Source: Bacillota bacterium
GTDB taxonomy: Bacteria; Bacillota; UBA4882; UBA8346
Reading direction: 5' to 3'
Assembly (NCBI GenBank): GCA_023415835.1
Contig: JAEZJK010000003.1
Span: 14,515 to 78,514 of the forward strand
Length of the DNA stretch: 64,000 nt
Shown here: piece after piece, positions 63,785-64,000 of the stretch
Numbering within the stretch: position 1 is the first letter of the stretch
Layout of the letters: the number at the start of each line of letters is the position of its first letter
Position numbers and translations under genes: made by a program
The notes under the pieces: generated by a model
Database searches by the model: none
Told to the model about the DNA's origin: nothing
What the model saw: the letters and a program-made list of their open reading frames with translations, nothing else

Positions 63785-64000
63785 TTTCGGTCAAACTGGA
63801 CACCGAATCCGGTTTAAACTGGACAGGTATTCCGGTTCAAAGTGGACAATGATTCCGGATCAAACTGGACAGGTCGGAGCGAAGCGACGGATAAAAAAAT
63901 TAGCTTAAATCATTATCGCTGGATTGCAAATTAGATTTCGTCTTGCGCATCGATTCTCCTTTCAAAAATATTTTATGGGCATTATGAACTACCCGGTCAA
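63785..64000 (-). mobile_element. End of an IS21-family insertion sequence (continues past window)
   Basis: Four copies of a unit containing CAAACTGGACA and TCCGG start at 63790, 63813, 63836 and 63859, an exact 23-base period. Such multiple terminal repeats are typical of IS21-family ends. The istB 3' end follows on the minus strand. Confidence 0.85.
63900..64000 (-). CDS. istB: IstB-like transposition helper ATPase, C-terminal end only
   Basis: The minus frame reads DRVVHNAHKIFLKGESMRK and continues to a TAA at 63900-63902. The stretch RVVHNAHKIFLKGESMRK is the conserved C-terminus of IstB of IS21-family elements. The rest of the gene, and istA, would lie to the right of the window. Confidence 0.85.
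   Translation of the reverse strand, partial: DRVVHNAHKIFLKGESMRKTKSNLQSSDNDLS

Noticed and set aside
63930..63951. A small minus-strand ORF MRKTKSNLQSS with AAGGAG before it
   Set aside because: It lies in frame with, and is the end of, the IstB-like protein whose conserved C-terminus precedes it.

Overview
The window reads as chromosome of a low-to-mid GC member of the Bacillota (Firmicutes), probably a clostridia-like anaerobe or a relative. The reasons are strong AGGAGG-type ribosome binding sites, a perfect CIRCE operator in front of groES-groEL, sigma-A-type promoters with 17-base spacers, an SLH-domain surface protein, a MalT-like LuxR regulator and Bacillota-style CheD/CheX chemotaxis proteins. 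I cannot name a genus from sequence alone. About two thirds of the genes are on the minus strand.

Region 1 (1-17.9 kb, all minus strand) is a cell-surface polysaccharide locus. Reading with transcription it holds an NDP-sugar nucleotidyltransferase, an undecaprenyl-phosphate sugar transferase, UDP-glucose dehydrogenase, a four-helix-bundle (S23-type) cassette, a UDP-sugar epimerase, an insertion-sequence and sugar-transferase relic, two GT2 glycosyltransferases, the dTDP-rhamnose set rmlA-rmlC-rmlB-rmlD, the ABC exporter wzm-wzt, and a very large fused enzyme (over 1,300 residues, running off the left edge) that joins a glycerophosphotransferase-like, a methyltransferase and a GT2 domain. Together they would make and export a rhamnose-containing surface glycan.

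Region 2 (18-36 kb) is mostly housekeeping: tRNA-Leu(GAG) with its own promoter and terminator, an M24 peptidase, a palindromic repeat array, hisG, PHP-type DNA polymerase X, groEL/groES under CIRCE, a split LigD pair (ligase and polymerase as separate genes), an EEP-family hydrolase, a DUF4912 protein with a GH57 branching enzyme, a secreted repeat protein, an anti-sigma-like protein and an SLH protein. The spaces between these genes hold many hairpins, repeats and gene relics.

Region 3 (36.5-50 kb, minus strand) is a complete chemosensory cluster. It holds cheY, three cheX-like genes, cheA, cheW, cheD, two cheB, an MCP, cheR, two SpoIIAA-like genes plus a truncated third copy, an Old-Yellow-Enzyme-type oxidoreductase and an HD-GYP c-di-GMP phosphodiesterase. 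It begins with a sigma-D-like promoter and an attenuator-like hairpin. No flagellar gene is present in the window.

Region 4 (50.7-60 kb) has a 900-residue MalT-like regulator, a DUF2294 (MpsC-like) protein, a receiver-like LuxR protein with a degraded phosphorylation pocket, and a second chemosensory cluster in decay. In that cluster cheY2 (nonsense), cheA2 (truncated, nonsense, frameshift), cheD2 (frameshift) and an HD-GYP gene (several frameshifts) are broken, while mcp2 and cheW2 stay open. Region 5 (60-64 kb) is a MASE1-PAS-GAF histidine kinase with an overlapping NarL-type regulator, and the end of an IS21-family element that runs off the right edge.
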